Part shown: one piece after another, positions 17,313-26,864 of the stretch
Layout: each line of letters starts with the position of its first letter
Position numbering within the stretch: the stretch's first letter is position 1
NCBI RefSeq assembly: GCF_037027585.1
Contig: NZ_JAXCLE010000016.1
Span: forward strand, 23,114-87,113
Source: Solibacillus ferritrahens
GTDB lineage: Bacteria; Bacillota; Bacilli; Bacillales_A; Planococcaceae
Direction: 5' to 3'
Length of the DNA stretch: 64,000 nt
Notes under the pieces: generated by a model
Databases searched by the model: none
What the model saw: only the letters and a program-made list of their open reading frames with translations
What the model was told of the DNA's origin: nothing
Program-made: the position numbers and the translations under genes

Positions 17313-18773
17313 TTGTTGTTGCTTTCATTTGATGAGCAGCTCTTTCAACAAACGAATGGACAAATAGGGGAGAGGCTAGAGCAAGCTTTGGAAGAACGAT
17401 CTCTGTTTGATAAACAACCCCCTATTTGGGGCGCCCCCATGTATAGTGACGACTTTTTGCTAAAGCAGGAGCGTGCGGAGAAATTTTGTTTTCAGCTATT
17501 GAAATACTATTGGGGTAAATTTAATTTGTTTTTTTACGATTCTTTTAGCAAGGCCAATATGAATGTCGATATGGCCAATGAAAAGATGGAACAATTTTTT
17601 GCAGAACCACAAAACAGTAAACAACTATTCACATTTTTACATACGCAAGGGGAAGTCGAATTTGATCAGCTTATAGAATTTATTTTTGCAAAGCCTATTA
17701 GAACACCGAGTTCACAAACAGGGCTTACTAAAATCTATGTATATAAAATCAACAATTGTTTTCTTGTACAGCCCATCTATTGTGAGCACGAAAAGTTCTG
17801 GCAGGTAATTGGTGCCAAAAAAATATATTCGCTATTTCTACAGCTTCCTTTGAAGAAAATTTCACGCCCTGCGGAATTAATGACAACCTTTAAAGCACTG
17901 CTTGTCGGGCAATTAACCGTTAATCGAGTGGCGACAATCGTTCATAAGCTGGTACAAAAAATCGATTTCGAAAATCCGAAATCTGATGAATTAAAGCAGC
18001 TCCATCTATTGAATGTCCGCACACATTTTACGAGTGGGCGCCGCCATATGTTAAAGCTCCGCAAATGCATCTATACACTGCAGCGGAATTGGTCGACCGG
18101 GCAGTTTGCGCTCAACAACAAAGAGTACACGCTGCTCGGATACATGCTATTCCAAGAGGCTGTTTTTAAAAAGGATTACAAAAATATTTTGATGCAGGGT
18201 ATGTACTTGATTGAAGAAGAGCGATTGAATAACCACGCCATTGAGCTTGTCGTAGAATATACGGATGTATTAAGCAGCATGAATCCACAGCCATACGCAC
18301 TCGTTAAGCATTATCGAAAAAACTATTTAGAGCATGTTTTTTATGAACTCATTGATAGCATAGTAAAAGAGGAGAAATTTGAGCAAGGGATCGAGTTATT
18401 GAAAAACTATGAGCTTGTAACTTGTACAGCAATTTTCGAGCTGTTGCAATCTGCTGACTATGAGGATATTCTACATAAAATTGAGGCAACGGTTCAGCGC
18501 GATATCGCCATTTTAGTGGACGGCTCTATCCATAAAGTACGGGAATCGCTCGCGACCTGGCAAAGTGAATATTTGAATGCGGGGAGTTCGTATCATGCGA
18601 TTGCTATAATGTCATCTCAGCATGTTTGTAATCTCCTGAAAATCCTGTTTTATGCAGAGGAAGATAACTTAGTGGAAAAGTTATTGGCCGTATATAAGAA
18701 GTATTTACTCGTACCGGCTCATTTTCATAATTTGCGTCAATTTATTGAGCATCGCGTGATGGTAACCCGTTAA
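17313..18773 (+). CDS. Hypothetical protein (helical, about 486 residues)
   Basis: I do not recognise this protein. It is long, soluble, and rich in Leu, Lys, Glu and aromatic residues, with heptad-like helical stretches in the C-terminal half. No signal peptide or clear catalytic motif is visible. The reading frame includes a GTG at 17307, but that GTG is part of the ribosome binding site AAGGAGGGTG. TTG at 17313 (spacing 6) or 17316 (spacing 9) is therefore the likely start. A bidirectional terminator follows. It is transcribed alone between the 172-residue hypothetical gene and the convergent CaiB-type gene. Confidence 0.65.
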   Translation: MLLLSFDEQLFQQTNGQIGERLEQALEERSLFDKQPPIWGAPMYSDDFLLKQERAEKFCFQLLKYYWGKFNLFFYDSFSKANMNVDMANEKMEQFFAEPQNSKQLFTFLHTQGEVEFDQLIEFIFAKPIRTPSSQTGLTKIYVYKINNCFLVQPIYCEHEKFWQVIGAKKIYSLFLQLPLKKISRPAELMTTFKALLVGQLTVNRVATIVHKLVQKIDFENPKSDELKQLHLLNVRTHFTSGRRHMLKLRKCIYTLQRNWSTGQFALNNKEYTLLGYMLFQEAVFKKDYKNILMQGMYLIEEERLNNHAIELVVEYTDVLSSMNPQPYALVKHYRKNYLEHVFYELIDSIVKEEKFEQGIELLKNYELVTCTAIFELLQSADYEDILHKIEATVQRDIAILVDGSIHKVRESLATWQSEYLNAGSSYHAIAIMSSQHVCNLLKILFYAEEDNLVEKLLAVYKKYLLVPAHFHNLRQFIEHRVMVTR

Positions 18774-18793
18774 CTAAAAAAGCATAGTTGAAG

Positions 18794-18837
18794 AAAGGTG
18801 AATCAATGATTCTTTGGAATCGGGATTCACCTTTTAC
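18794..18837. terminator. Bidirectional terminator
   Basis: AAAGGTGAATC (18794-18804) pairs with GATTCACCTTT (18824-18834), with a smaller inner hairpin. T-rich on the plus side; it separates two convergent genes. Confidence 0.75.
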
Positions 18838-18839
18838 TT

Positions 18840-20024
18840 TTAATTTAAGACGCCATCTTCTGTGAGTTTTTCGATATCATCTTGACTATAGCCGTAAGAT
18901 TTTAAAATTTCCGCCGTATGTGCGCCCATTTTTGCCCCGACATATTGATAGGTAGGTTCTACACCGCTAATTTTTAGTGCTGTGCCAATTTGGCGTTGTG
19001 TTGAGCCATCTGATTTTTTCACATCAACGAGCATATTGCGTGCCTGGATTTGTGGATGGTTGCACGCTTCATCGAATGTTAGGACGGGTTCAACGCAGCC
19101 GTGAAAATCTTCATTGAAAATTTCAAGCCATTGGTCAAATGTTTTCGTGCAAAAGGCGTCCGTTACCGCTTCTTTAAACCGCTGCTGTGTATAGGATGAA
19201 TCATTGAATGTGCTGTCGATTAGTTCCGGAATTTCAAGTGCTTCGCATAATAGCTTACGGAATTGTGGCTCTAGACTGCCGACCGAAAAATACCGCCCGT
19301 CTTTTGTACGGTAATAATCATAAAATGTTCCGCCATTTAAAATTTCCTCTTCTGGTTGAGGAGGTCGCCCGCTTCCAAGGTATTGAGTACCGTATAGAGC
19401 ATTCATCGCAAACATGGCATCAGTCATGGACACATCAATAAACTTTCCTTCTCCGGATTTTTCGCGATGCAGTGCCGCTGCCAAAATCCCGATGGCAGCA
19501 TGCATAGTCCCCCCGGCTATATCTGCAATCTGAATTCCCATAGCAACAGGTTTTTTGTCCTTTAAACGCGAATGATTCAACACACCGCCAATTGATAAAT
19601 AGTTATTGTCATGACCCGGTCGTGTGGCAAATGGACCCGTTTGACCGTAACCTGTAATAGCACAGTAAATAAGGCGCGGGTTGATCTCGCGCAGTGTATC
19701 ATAATCAATGCCAAGACGTTTCATGACACCTGGTCGGAAACCTTCGATAATAATGTCGTAATCCTTCACCAGCTTTTTAATGATATCAACGGCTTCTTGA
19801 GATTTCAGATTCAGTTGCAATGATTTTTTCGAGCGGTTTAAATGCTGATGAATGTAGGATTCTTTCTCATCATCATAAGGCGGCATTATACGCATTAAAT
19901 CCACTCGTCGATTTGATTCGATATGAATGACTTCTGCTCCTAAGTCTGCAAACATCATCGTTGCAAATGGTCCCGGTAATAGTGAACAAAAATCCAGTAT
20001 TTTTAATCCATTTAAAATTGTCAT
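18840..20024 (-). CDS. CaiB/BaiF (family III) CoA-transferase
   Basis: 394 residues from ATG at 20024; AAGGGGG lies 6 nt upstream, and the longer open frame includes that site. It opens NGLKILDFCSLLPGPFATMMFADLGAEVIHIE, where the nucleophilic Asp region of family III follows, and has IIEGFRPGVMKRLGIDYD and ITGYGQTGP motifs. These enzymes transfer CoA between carboxylates. The substrate could be a branched or methylated acid (formyl-CoA transferase and alpha-methylacyl-CoA racemase share the fold). It is monocistronic, with no pathway partner beside it. Confidence 0.8.
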   Translation of the reverse strand: MTILNGLKILDFCSLLPGPFATMMFADLGAEVIHIESNRRVDLMRIMPPYDDEKESYIHQHLNRSKKSLQLNLKSQEAVDIIKKLVKDYDIIIEGFRPGVMKRLGIDYDTLREINPRLIYCAITGYGQTGPFATRPGHDNNYLSIGGVLNHSRLKDKKPVAMGIQIADIAGGTMHAAIGILAAALHREKSGEGKFIDVSMTDAMFAMNALYGTQYLGSGRPPQPEEEILNGGTFYDYYRTKDGRYFSVGSLEPQFRKLLCEALEIPELIDSTFNDSSYTQQRFKEAVTDAFCTKTFDQWLEIFNEDFHGCVEPVLTFDEACNHPQIQARNMLVDVKKSDGSTQRQIGTALKISGVEPTYQYVGAKMGAHTAEILKSYGYSQDDIEKLTEDGVLN

Positions 20025-20318
20025 GCCCATCCCCCTTATTAATTGCACGTTGTATTAATACAGAAAATTATAAATTTAACAGTATTATAACAGCTTGCGA
20101 TAAAAATTCCTATATTTATCCTTTTTATTATAAAAGATGTATGTTTTATTTTTGGCTGTACTAATTAGAAAACAGCAACCCCTTTTCAATAGTATTCTAT
20201 TATTATATTTTAAATACTCTGAAAATTATAGTGCGAAAATAAGCAAATGTAACAAAAGTTGTAGAAAAAAGTGGGTGTTTTAGACAATCATTCACAAATG
20301 GGACAAGTAAAAAGTATT

Positions 20319-20364
20319 GAAAAAAAGGACCGTATTAAAAGTAATGATTACTCTAATACGACCC
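20319..20364 (-). terminator. Terminator of the CAP-domain gene
   Basis: On the minus strand a stem (CGTATTA with TAATACG, plus inner AGTAA/TTACT) is followed by seven T residues. It lies just after the CAP-domain stop codon. Confidence 0.75.
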
Positions 20365-20370
20365 TGTGAA

Positions 20371-21222
20371 TTATAAGGAATAAAAATTGATAGTAAAGTA
20401 AGGCAAGTTTTGACTATTGAATTCTACACCAACAAAAGCGTGGGTAAATTCCTCACGCAAAATGTTCTCCCGGTGAGTCAAGGAATTCATTAACGCTTCA
20501 TGTGCGTGAATGGCGCTATATTGGCCACATGCTAAGTTTTCTCCCCACCAATTAAATGTCATCCCACCATTTTTCATGCGGGCACCCGCTCGTAACCCCT
20601 GCATATCCATATGACCGAAATAGTTGTTAGTGGCCATGTTCATGCTATGGCTGCGGGCAATAACATTATATTCGGGTGTATATTGTAGCGGATGTAATCC
20701 TTCAAAAACGCGGGATTCATTCATTAAATCCATCATCAAATCTTCAAACCCGTCCCGTAAAGCTATTGATGGCACAGCAAAGAAGCCTACTTTGGACATC
20801 TCTGTCTCGGCATCAATCGCCATAATTGATCGAACTTGAAAATTTTTATGTACATCATAAAAGAATGTCACATATTGGCGATCGATTAAATAAGTACCAC
20901 TTGTTTCAACATTGTATTTATCATCATAATACTGTCTGAAGCGTCGATTGTTTTTCGTAATATGTGTTATTGGTTCACCGAATAGGGCTTTTACTGCCTG
21001 ACGCGAGTCGCCGATGGAAATACCGCAGATCACTTGCCCAATGCGAGTTTCATAGCCGGCTACCGCAATGCTATCTTTAATGCCAATTAAATGAAAATCG
21101 GTATAGTTTAACGAGGGGTTGTTCCATTCTAAATCATATTCTGATGCAAAAGTTTTGACCGTTGTTGTTTTTGTGACTACCGTAGACTCAGTTGTTAATG
21201 GAATAAGAACGTCTGGATTCAT
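20371..21222 (-). CDS. CAP/SCP-like domain protein with CAP-associated N-domain
   Basis: 283 residues from ATG 21222, chosen because AAGGGG lies 6 nt upstream. Residues about 60-165 (GQVICGISIGDSRQAVKALFG and after) look like the CAP-associated N-terminal domain. Residues about 165-283 are a CAP domain, with HSMNMATNNYFGHMD and WWGENLACGQ holding the conserved His and Glu. The overall plan is that of B. subtilis YlbC. Unlike most CAP proteins it has no signal peptide in this frame, starting MNPDVLIPLTTEST. It is monocistronic, with a 767-bp gap upstream. Confidence 0.78.
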   Translation of the reverse strand: MNPDVLIPLTTESTVVTKTTTVKTFASEYDLEWNNPSLNYTDFHLIGIKDSIAVAGYETRIGQVICGISIGDSRQAVKALFGEPITHITKNNRRFRQYYDDKYNVETSGTYLIDRQYVTFFYDVHKNFQVRSIMAIDAETEMSKVGFFAVPSIALRDGFEDLMMDLMNESRVFEGLHPLQYTPEYNVIARSHSMNMATNNYFGHMDMQGLRAGARMKNGGMTFNWWGENLACGQYSAIHAHEALMNSLTHRENILREEFTHAFVGVEFNSQNLPYFTINFYSL

Positions 21223-21734
21223 CTCTTTCCCCTTTTTCGATTTCAATGAATATCTCACATAATATTATATTTATATTTTATATTTCAAATTCTATTACTC
21301 ACGAATACTATATTAGCGTAATTCCTCATGAAATTTCATAGGAGATGATTGTATATGGGTGAAATAACTAGTGAAGTCAATATATAATAAGTGAAAAAAC
21401 ACCTATTTTAAAGTTAATTATTTCCTTATTTAACTATTTCGTAATAGAAATATATAGAAATGATAATTAGAATTAAAGTTCATAAATTAAAAATATAAAT
21501 GTATTAAGGAGTAAAATATAACATTATAGTTTATTTTATTTCAATGTAATTTTGAAATTTACATTTTCGTCATTTCAAACTAGGTAGTTAGAACTGTTTT
21601 TGTATGACCTATGAAAAGGTGAACAAATTAATAATAAAATCAATGAAAATAGACAATTATATACGGCGTCTTGCAGCTGTTATCATTTGTGTATCGAAGG
21701 CTTGTGATTAGAACTATTTTGGCGGGGGTAAAGT

Positions 21735-21785
21735 ATGAATGGTTGGCTATTTATTAATAGAACGGTTTTGCTTTTTGATTTTTAA
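21735..21785 (+). CDS. Possible 16-residue leader peptide of the S-layer gene
   Basis: ATG 21735 follows GGCGGGGG with a 6-nt gap and opens a frame reading MNGWLFINRTVLLFDF, then TAA at 21783-21785. The last half of the frame lies in the 5' arm of a strong hairpin (21760-21805), and the stop falls in its loop. This geometry is that of a translated leader able to disrupt a terminator. It could also be chance in AT-rich DNA; no codon run hints at a specific amino acid. Confidence 0.35.
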   Translation: MNGWLFINRTVLLFDF

Positions 21786-21811
21786 GTCGAAAAGCAAAGC
21801 CGTTCCTTTTT
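21760..21811 (+). terminator. Terminator or attenuator hairpin upstream of the S-layer gene
   Basis: A 16-base arm (21760-21775) pairs with 21790-21805 with few mismatches and is followed by CTTTTTG. No complete gene precedes it on this strand except the 16-codon frame, so it may attenuate the S-layer transcript. From 21259 to 21720 I see only AT-rich sequence. Confidence 0.65.
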
Positions 21812-21988
21812 GTTTAAAGAGAAGAAGAGGATACTTCTTTTAAGTAATATGTGAACGATTTTCCTTCTTTAAAAAGAAAAACTACATAAATTTGATACAG
21901 TTTTGTGCACTATCGGCCGATATAAAGAGTGTACGTGCTAAAAAGATGTACCATGATTCGACACTTCAAAAAAGGGGGGTTCTCTAAC

Positions 21989-24900
21989 ATGGATTCGAAA
22001 AAAGGGAAAAAGCTTTCGAAGGCTACAGTCGCAACAGTTTTAGCAGCGAGTGGTGTCATAGTGGCAATGCCGCAGCAGACAAATGCCTATTCATTTAGCG
22101 ATTTAAATCCATTTGCAGATTATTATGAGCCCATTTTAGATTTAGCTAGCCGCAAAATTGCGACAGGCTACTCAGATGGCACATTTAAACCAAATCAAGC
22201 CATTACTCGGGAAGATGCCGCTAAAATGCTGGCACTAACGATTGATGTTAATATAACAAATCCAAAAAACCCAGGCTTCAAAGATGTACAGATGAGCAAT
22301 CCAAACTACCGCTACATTGCAGCATTGGCAGAGGCAGGGGTTATTAACGGGTATTCCGATAAAACATTTAAGCCAAAAGAACCGATTACTCGCGGGCAAA
22401 TGGCGAAAATTTTAACACTTGGTTTCAAATTTGGGGTTTCCTCAAAGCTTAACCATGGGTTTAAGGATGTTAACGCAAAAAATGCGAATGCCTACTTCAT
22501 CCAAACACTATATGATCTGAATGTGACGAAGGGTAAGACACCTGTTTCATTTGATCCATTTAATACAGTAACACGCGCACAAATGGCAACATTTATTTGG
22601 CGTGCGGAAAAAGCAGATCGAGGCAATCCTGTATATGCGATTGGCGATATTACTGGCAATCAAATTTACATAAACGGTGTTGCACATACGATTGCGCCAC
22701 ATTTACGAAGCATTTTAAATGCAGCGAATAAAAATGTATTGCAAGGTGCCTTTATTGAAGGCAATTTTTCAGGAAATACGGTTCAAAACATTTCGAAGCT
22801 GACGATTAATGCGAGCGGAAATTCTTCGCGATTATTGGCGCTTGATGGTGGCTATTCTTCTTTTGCAGGAGAGCTTATTGTACATGGTAGCTATGTGCGT
22901 TTTAAAAATATAAACTTTACCGGGCGTGTGGAAGTGGCGGAAGCACCGAGACGTTCGCTTGCTTTACTAAGTAATATACGTATTGCAAGTGTTGGCAATG
23001 TTGCATCATTCATCGATTGGGAAAAACCGACTGTCCCAAAAAATGAAGAGTTCCTGAACCCAATTGATAAAGAAACATTACAAGAGAAACCAGACCCAAC
23101 AAAGCCACCTCATTTACAGAAGTATACGGACCGCATGTCGAACTTAAAGAAATATGTCGACTTTGAAAACTCGGATATCCGTCATCTATATGTAACGTCA
23201 GATCGTACATTTGTAAAAGCCAATTACGAAATCGACCGTCTGACATTACAAGGAAATGTGGCAAATGTTGAGCTATATGCAAGTCCGAATGCTATGTACA
23301 TCGACACAGACTACAATGTATCGGTTTTTGGTGTGCATGATATCCAGTATGTATACAAAAACACATTAAAAAATGTGTCGTTTAAAACAGATAGTACATA
23401 CGACTATTATTACATTACTTCAAGCCATGGCTTTACCGATATTGGCTCACATGTTTATATTACGAACGCAATTATTCCGCCAAACAAAACGGTGAATGAT
23501 GTTTTTGATGATTATAAAACGGATGATCCGAACATTGGCTATATAAAAGATGAAAATGGGAAAGCAGTAGATCGTGATCCGGTAGAAAATACGATTATTC
23601 CGGATGTTACTGGACCAAAGATTACGCAGTTGGATGTGGCTGCTGGAGGATCGACAGCGGACGTAACATTAACGGCTGATGAAGATGGAACTTACTACTA
23701 TGTTGTAAAACCGGCTAAGGAAAAAGCTCCAACAATTAACGAGATTAAAACAGGCGGCACTAAATACAATGGCAACGGTCCACTCGTAATGGACGAGCCA
23801 GTTAAGTTTACAGTAAACGGCTTAGAAACAATGACAGATTATGTTATTTATGCCATTGTCATCGATAAAATGGATAACGTATCGGAAAAAGAGGAGCAGG
23901 AATTCTCGACGATTGATAACCGACCACCTACATTCCGCTTGGACAAAGGGGAAACAATGTACGGCGGGAAGCGTGTACAGTTTGTCATTAAAGGAATTAC
24001 AGAGCCTGGAGAATATTACTATTATATCCGTGAGAAATCACCAGTTACATTACCTGATCCAACTGTTGATGAAATCATGAAACGTTATACAGGTAAAGGT
24101 ACGATTGCAAAGCCTGACGATGTTGTCATTACCGAAACAAAATACGGTGCAAGCCCAGCGATAGGCGACATTAAGCCAAATACAGAGTACGAAATTTATG
24201 CTGTAATGGTGGATAAATCAGGAAATAAAATGCGCAACCCCGCTCCGAAAATTACATTGAAGACGGAAGCGCCTGATACGACATATCCGTATGTACTGGA
24301 TCCGCCAGAGCTTCAATTGGCAGATAAGGAAAAAGGCTATTTTTATATTAACGTAAGTGAAGAACTGGACAAGGCAACAGCTGAAAATCCGGATAACTAT
24401 TTATTATCCGGTACAGGTATTGTGAATATTTCCGGACATAAGGAAATGAAACCAGTCGAGGTACAATACTCGAACAAGCGAATTCGCTTAACGATTCCTG
24501 CAGTCAGCTCTCTAGTAAACGGCGATACGATTGTCGCGACAGTATTAAAAGGTGTAAAAGACTTAGCTGAAAATGAATTTGAAAATAAAGAGACAGTAGC
24601 GGTAGGTGTAGAACCAAGAAACTACGCTCAGTACAATCACACGGATTCGGTGAAACCAGAATTAACAATTAAAAATGTAATTACTGGTCCAAATAAATAT
24701 GAAGTAGAGGTAGAGGCAAAGAAAGCCGGTACTTATTACTACATGATTTTACCGAATGATTTTGATTTTAAAGATATTACGAGTCGTGATTTTGTAGATG
24801 AATTTTCAAATGATTCGGAAGTTGTGACAGGGAAATTCCAAACAACTACACCTTTAGGTAAGCAAAATGCTTATATTGGGAACGGTCAAAACCCTGCGCC

Positions 24901-26368
24901 ATTAGGAACATTTAAGTTCGACGTAACAAAACCGGGAACACCTCCCCGGGACCCGTTTAAAAGCTACAAAATTTACATGGTGTTAAAGGATCGTTCGGGA
25001 CAGCTTTCGGAGATTATGAATAAAAATTTAATTGATGATGTAAAGCCACCGTTAGTAACAGGTGTCATGATTGAAAATGTGAAAGATAGCGATACACAGA
25101 TTAAATTCACAGCCAATGTCGATGAGAAAGCAAACTTCTATGTATTACCTGTAAGAAAATATAAAAAAGAAACAGTAGATGGCAAAGAAGTAGATGTATT
25201 AAATACTGATTACTTTGATGCATCGGGAATTTTAAAAGATATTACGGCTGTGTTAAGCACAACAGCCAATGCACCAGATTTATTTAATAAGTTTAAATCT
25301 TTAGGGGCAAAGGATATAGGTGGTTCAACAGGTAAAGGTACATTTATTGATATTCCAAGGGAAAATCTTCTAAACTTAACAGCTCACGAAGAATATGGCT
25401 TCTATATAGGGGTAGTTGATACAATTGGAAACTTTACAATTTTAGAGAAGAGTTCAGCCGTAGTAATTGAGGAAGACGAGCCAAAAGGTCCGCAGATGAA
25501 GAAGACGCTTTATATGGATGGCACAAACCCTCATATTAAAAATGATGGATTAGTTACTAGACAAAGTAATTCATTTAACTCATCGTTTATGGAAACCACA
25601 TTTACAATTACATTTAATGAAGCAATTATGCGTCAGGATGATTTAAGCGGATTATCAAATTATAATAAGACGGCAATACCGGCAAGTGGTACGTTTAATC
25701 TATCCTCAATTTTGGAATTTAACGGTGCAGATATTAACGATTATGAATTTGTAAGTTATTCAGTAGGTACAAGTACTACAAGCGAATCTAAGTTAATTAT
25801 TCGTCCGAAAAATGCACGAGCAGCTATGCAAACGTTCCGAGTGAAGATGAAAGAAGATACTACAGGAGCAACTGTTTACGATTATAAAGATCAAAATGGC
25901 TTTGATACGACGAAAATTGGAACTTATATTTATCCAGCGTCTATTATTAATCAAATGTCAATTGCACAATTAAGCACACCTTATGTGTTAGATACAATAG
26001 TAGAAACAAGTTCTAAAAAGCTAAATTTATCTGTAGATTTTGATGTAGATTTAGGTTTAGTACAACGTTATTATTATGCAGTTGTTCTCGGAACAACGAC
26101 GATTAAACCGACTGCTGAAGAAGTGATAAATGCAGTAAGAACTAATACTGTATCATCAAGTAGCCCAATTTATATTTATGGATCCGATATGATTGACGGA
26201 AGCGCAGGTAAGAGTCAAGTGTTGCCATTAGAAACAGGTAAAATTAGAGCGTCAGATGTATTCAAAACAGGACATAAAATTTATATGTTTACCGTTGATA
26301 AATACGGAAATATTGTATGGGCAAAACATAAAACAATGGCACAAGATTATATTGAAATCACAAAGTAA
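21989..26368 (+). CDS. S-layer homology (SLH) domain surface protein
   Basis: 1459 residues from ATG 21989; AAGGGGGG lies upstream, and the longer frame has no such site. A signal peptide occupies residues 1-33 (lysines, then VATVLAASGVIVAMP, cleaved after TNA). Three SLH domains follow at about 36-85, 97-146 and 158-207, each with a GYSDGTFKP-like or ITRxQMAK motif; they bind pyruvylated wall polymer. Next is a beta-rich, possibly beta-helical part. At least five Ig/Fn3-like modules recur with a TYYYxV core (for example GTYYYVVKPA, GEYYYYIRE, GTYYYMILP). No enzyme motif is seen. This is probably the S-layer or a major surface protein. Confidence 0.85.
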   Translation: MDSKKGKKLSKATVATVLAASGVIVAMPQQTNAYSFSDLNPFADYYEPILDLASRKIATGYSDGTFKPNQAITREDAAKMLALTIDVNITNPKNPGFKDVQMSNPNYRYIAALAEAGVINGYSDKTFKPKEPITRGQMAKILTLGFKFGVSSKLNHGFKDVNAKNANAYFIQTLYDLNVTKGKTPVSFDPFNTVTRAQMATFIWRAEKADRGNPVYAIGDITGNQIYINGVAHTIAPHLRSILNAANKNVLQGAFIEGNFSGNTVQNISKLTINASGNSSRLLALDGGYSSFAGELIVHGSYVRFKNINFTGRVEVAEAPRRSLALLSNIRIASVGNVASFIDWEKPTVPKNEEFLNPIDKETLQEKPDPTKPPHLQKYTDRMSNLKKYVDFENSDIRHLYVTSDRTFVKANYEIDRLTLQGNVANVELYASPNAMYIDTDYNVSVFGVHDIQYVYKNTLKNVSFKTDSTYDYYYITSSHGFTDIGSHVYITNAIIPPNKTVNDVFDDYKTDDPNIGYIKDENGKAVDRDPVENTIIPDVTGPKITQLDVAAGGSTADVTLTADEDGTYYYVVKPAKEKAPTINEIKTGGTKYNGNGPLVMDEPVKFTVNGLETMTDYVIYAIVIDKMDNVSEKEEQEFSTIDNRPPTFRLDKGETMYGGKRVQFVIKGITEPGEYYYYIREKSPVTLPDPTVDEIMKRYTGKGTIAKPDDVVITETKYGASPAIGDIKPNTEYEIYAVMVDKSGNKMRNPAPKITLKTEAPDTTYPYVLDPPELQLADKEKGYFYINVSEELDKATAENPDNYLLSGTGIVNISGHKEMKPVEVQYSNKRIRLTIPAVSSLVNGDTIVATVLKGVKDLAENEFENKETVAVGVEPRNYAQYNHTDSVKPELTIKNVITGPNKYEVEVEAKKAGTYYYMILPNDFDFKDITSRDFVDEFSNDSEVVTGKFQTTTPLGKQNAYIGNGQNPAPLGTFKFDVTKPGTPPRDPFKSYKIYMVLKDRSGQLSEIMNKNLIDDVKPPLVTGVMIENVKDSDTQIKFTANVDEKANFYVLPVRKYKKETVDGKEVDVLNTDYFDASGILKDITAVLSTTANAPDLFNKFKSLGAKDIGGSTGKGTFIDIPRENLLNLTAHEEYGFYIGVVDTIGNFTILEKSSAVVIEEDEPKGPQMKKTLYMDGTNPHIKNDGLVTRQSNSFNSSFMETTFTITFNEAIMRQDDLSGLSNYNKTAIPASGTFNLSSILEFNGADINDYEFVSYSVGTSTTSESKLIIRPKNARAAMQTFRVKMKEDTTGATVYDYKDQNGFDTTKIGTYIYPASIINQMSIAQLSTPYVLDTIVETSSKKLNLSVDFDVDLGLVQRYYYAVVLGTTTIKPTAEEVINAVRTNTVSSSSPIYIYGSDMIDGSAGKSQVLPLETGKIRASDVFKTGHKIYMFTVDKYGNIVWAKHKTMAQDYIEITK

Positions 26369-26416
26369 TAAATATTTTATACCTGGTGTGAAAACAGTAC
26401 AAATAACAACAGATTC

Positions 26417-26460
26417 AAACCAATCTTACAGTGGCCAAAGCTACGTAGGATTGGTTTTTT
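26417..26460 (+). terminator. Terminator of the S-layer gene
   Basis: AAACCAATC (26417-26425) pairs with GATTGGTTT (26449-26457), with further partial pairing inside, followed by TTT. Confidence 0.75.
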
Positions 26461-26516
26461 ATGTTAAAGATCATAAAGGCATAATTTATTAATAAGGTTT
26501 TGACGATTCACAAAAG

Positions 26517-26557
26517 GCGCTTCACTCTGCATTTGGAGTGAAGCGCAAATTTTTTTT
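26517..26557 (+). terminator. Second terminator downstream of the S-layer gene
   Basis: A perfect 11-bp stem, GCGCTTCACTC (26517-26527) with GAGTGAAGCGC (26536-26546), then AAATTTTTTTT. A backup terminator is in keeping with a very highly expressed gene. From 26558 to 26770 I see nothing definable. Confidence 0.85.
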
Positions 26558-26822
26558 AGGATAGTATTGTCAAGTGAAAAGTTCAACTGACTTTGTGTGG
26601 ATCGGTCGAAATGATATCGAATTGATTAAAATTATATTACTTATAATAGCTACCATTCTATCAATATCTAAACCCCTTTAATATTTGGTAAATTAAAGTA
26701 AGATTTAACGCTTCTTTATTATATACAAATCACGGACAGAGCTAACTTAAAAGAATATATCTTAATAAAAATGACAGGTGTCATTAGTATTTATTGACGC
26801 CTGTCGATATTTTCGTAAGTGA

Positions 26823-26861
26823 CCTCCAATGTACGATAAAGGTACGGAAATGGAGGGCATG
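26823..26861 (+). promoter_or_regulatory. Hairpin covering the DUF418 ribosome binding site
   Basis: CCTCCA (26823-26828) is complementary to TGGAGG (26851-26856), which is the ribosome binding site of the next gene; GTAC at 26831 and 26842 can pair inside. Another hairpin, GACAGGTGTC with GACGCCTGTC, lies just upstream (about 26772-26804). Confidence 0.4.
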
Positions 26862-26864
26862 AAG

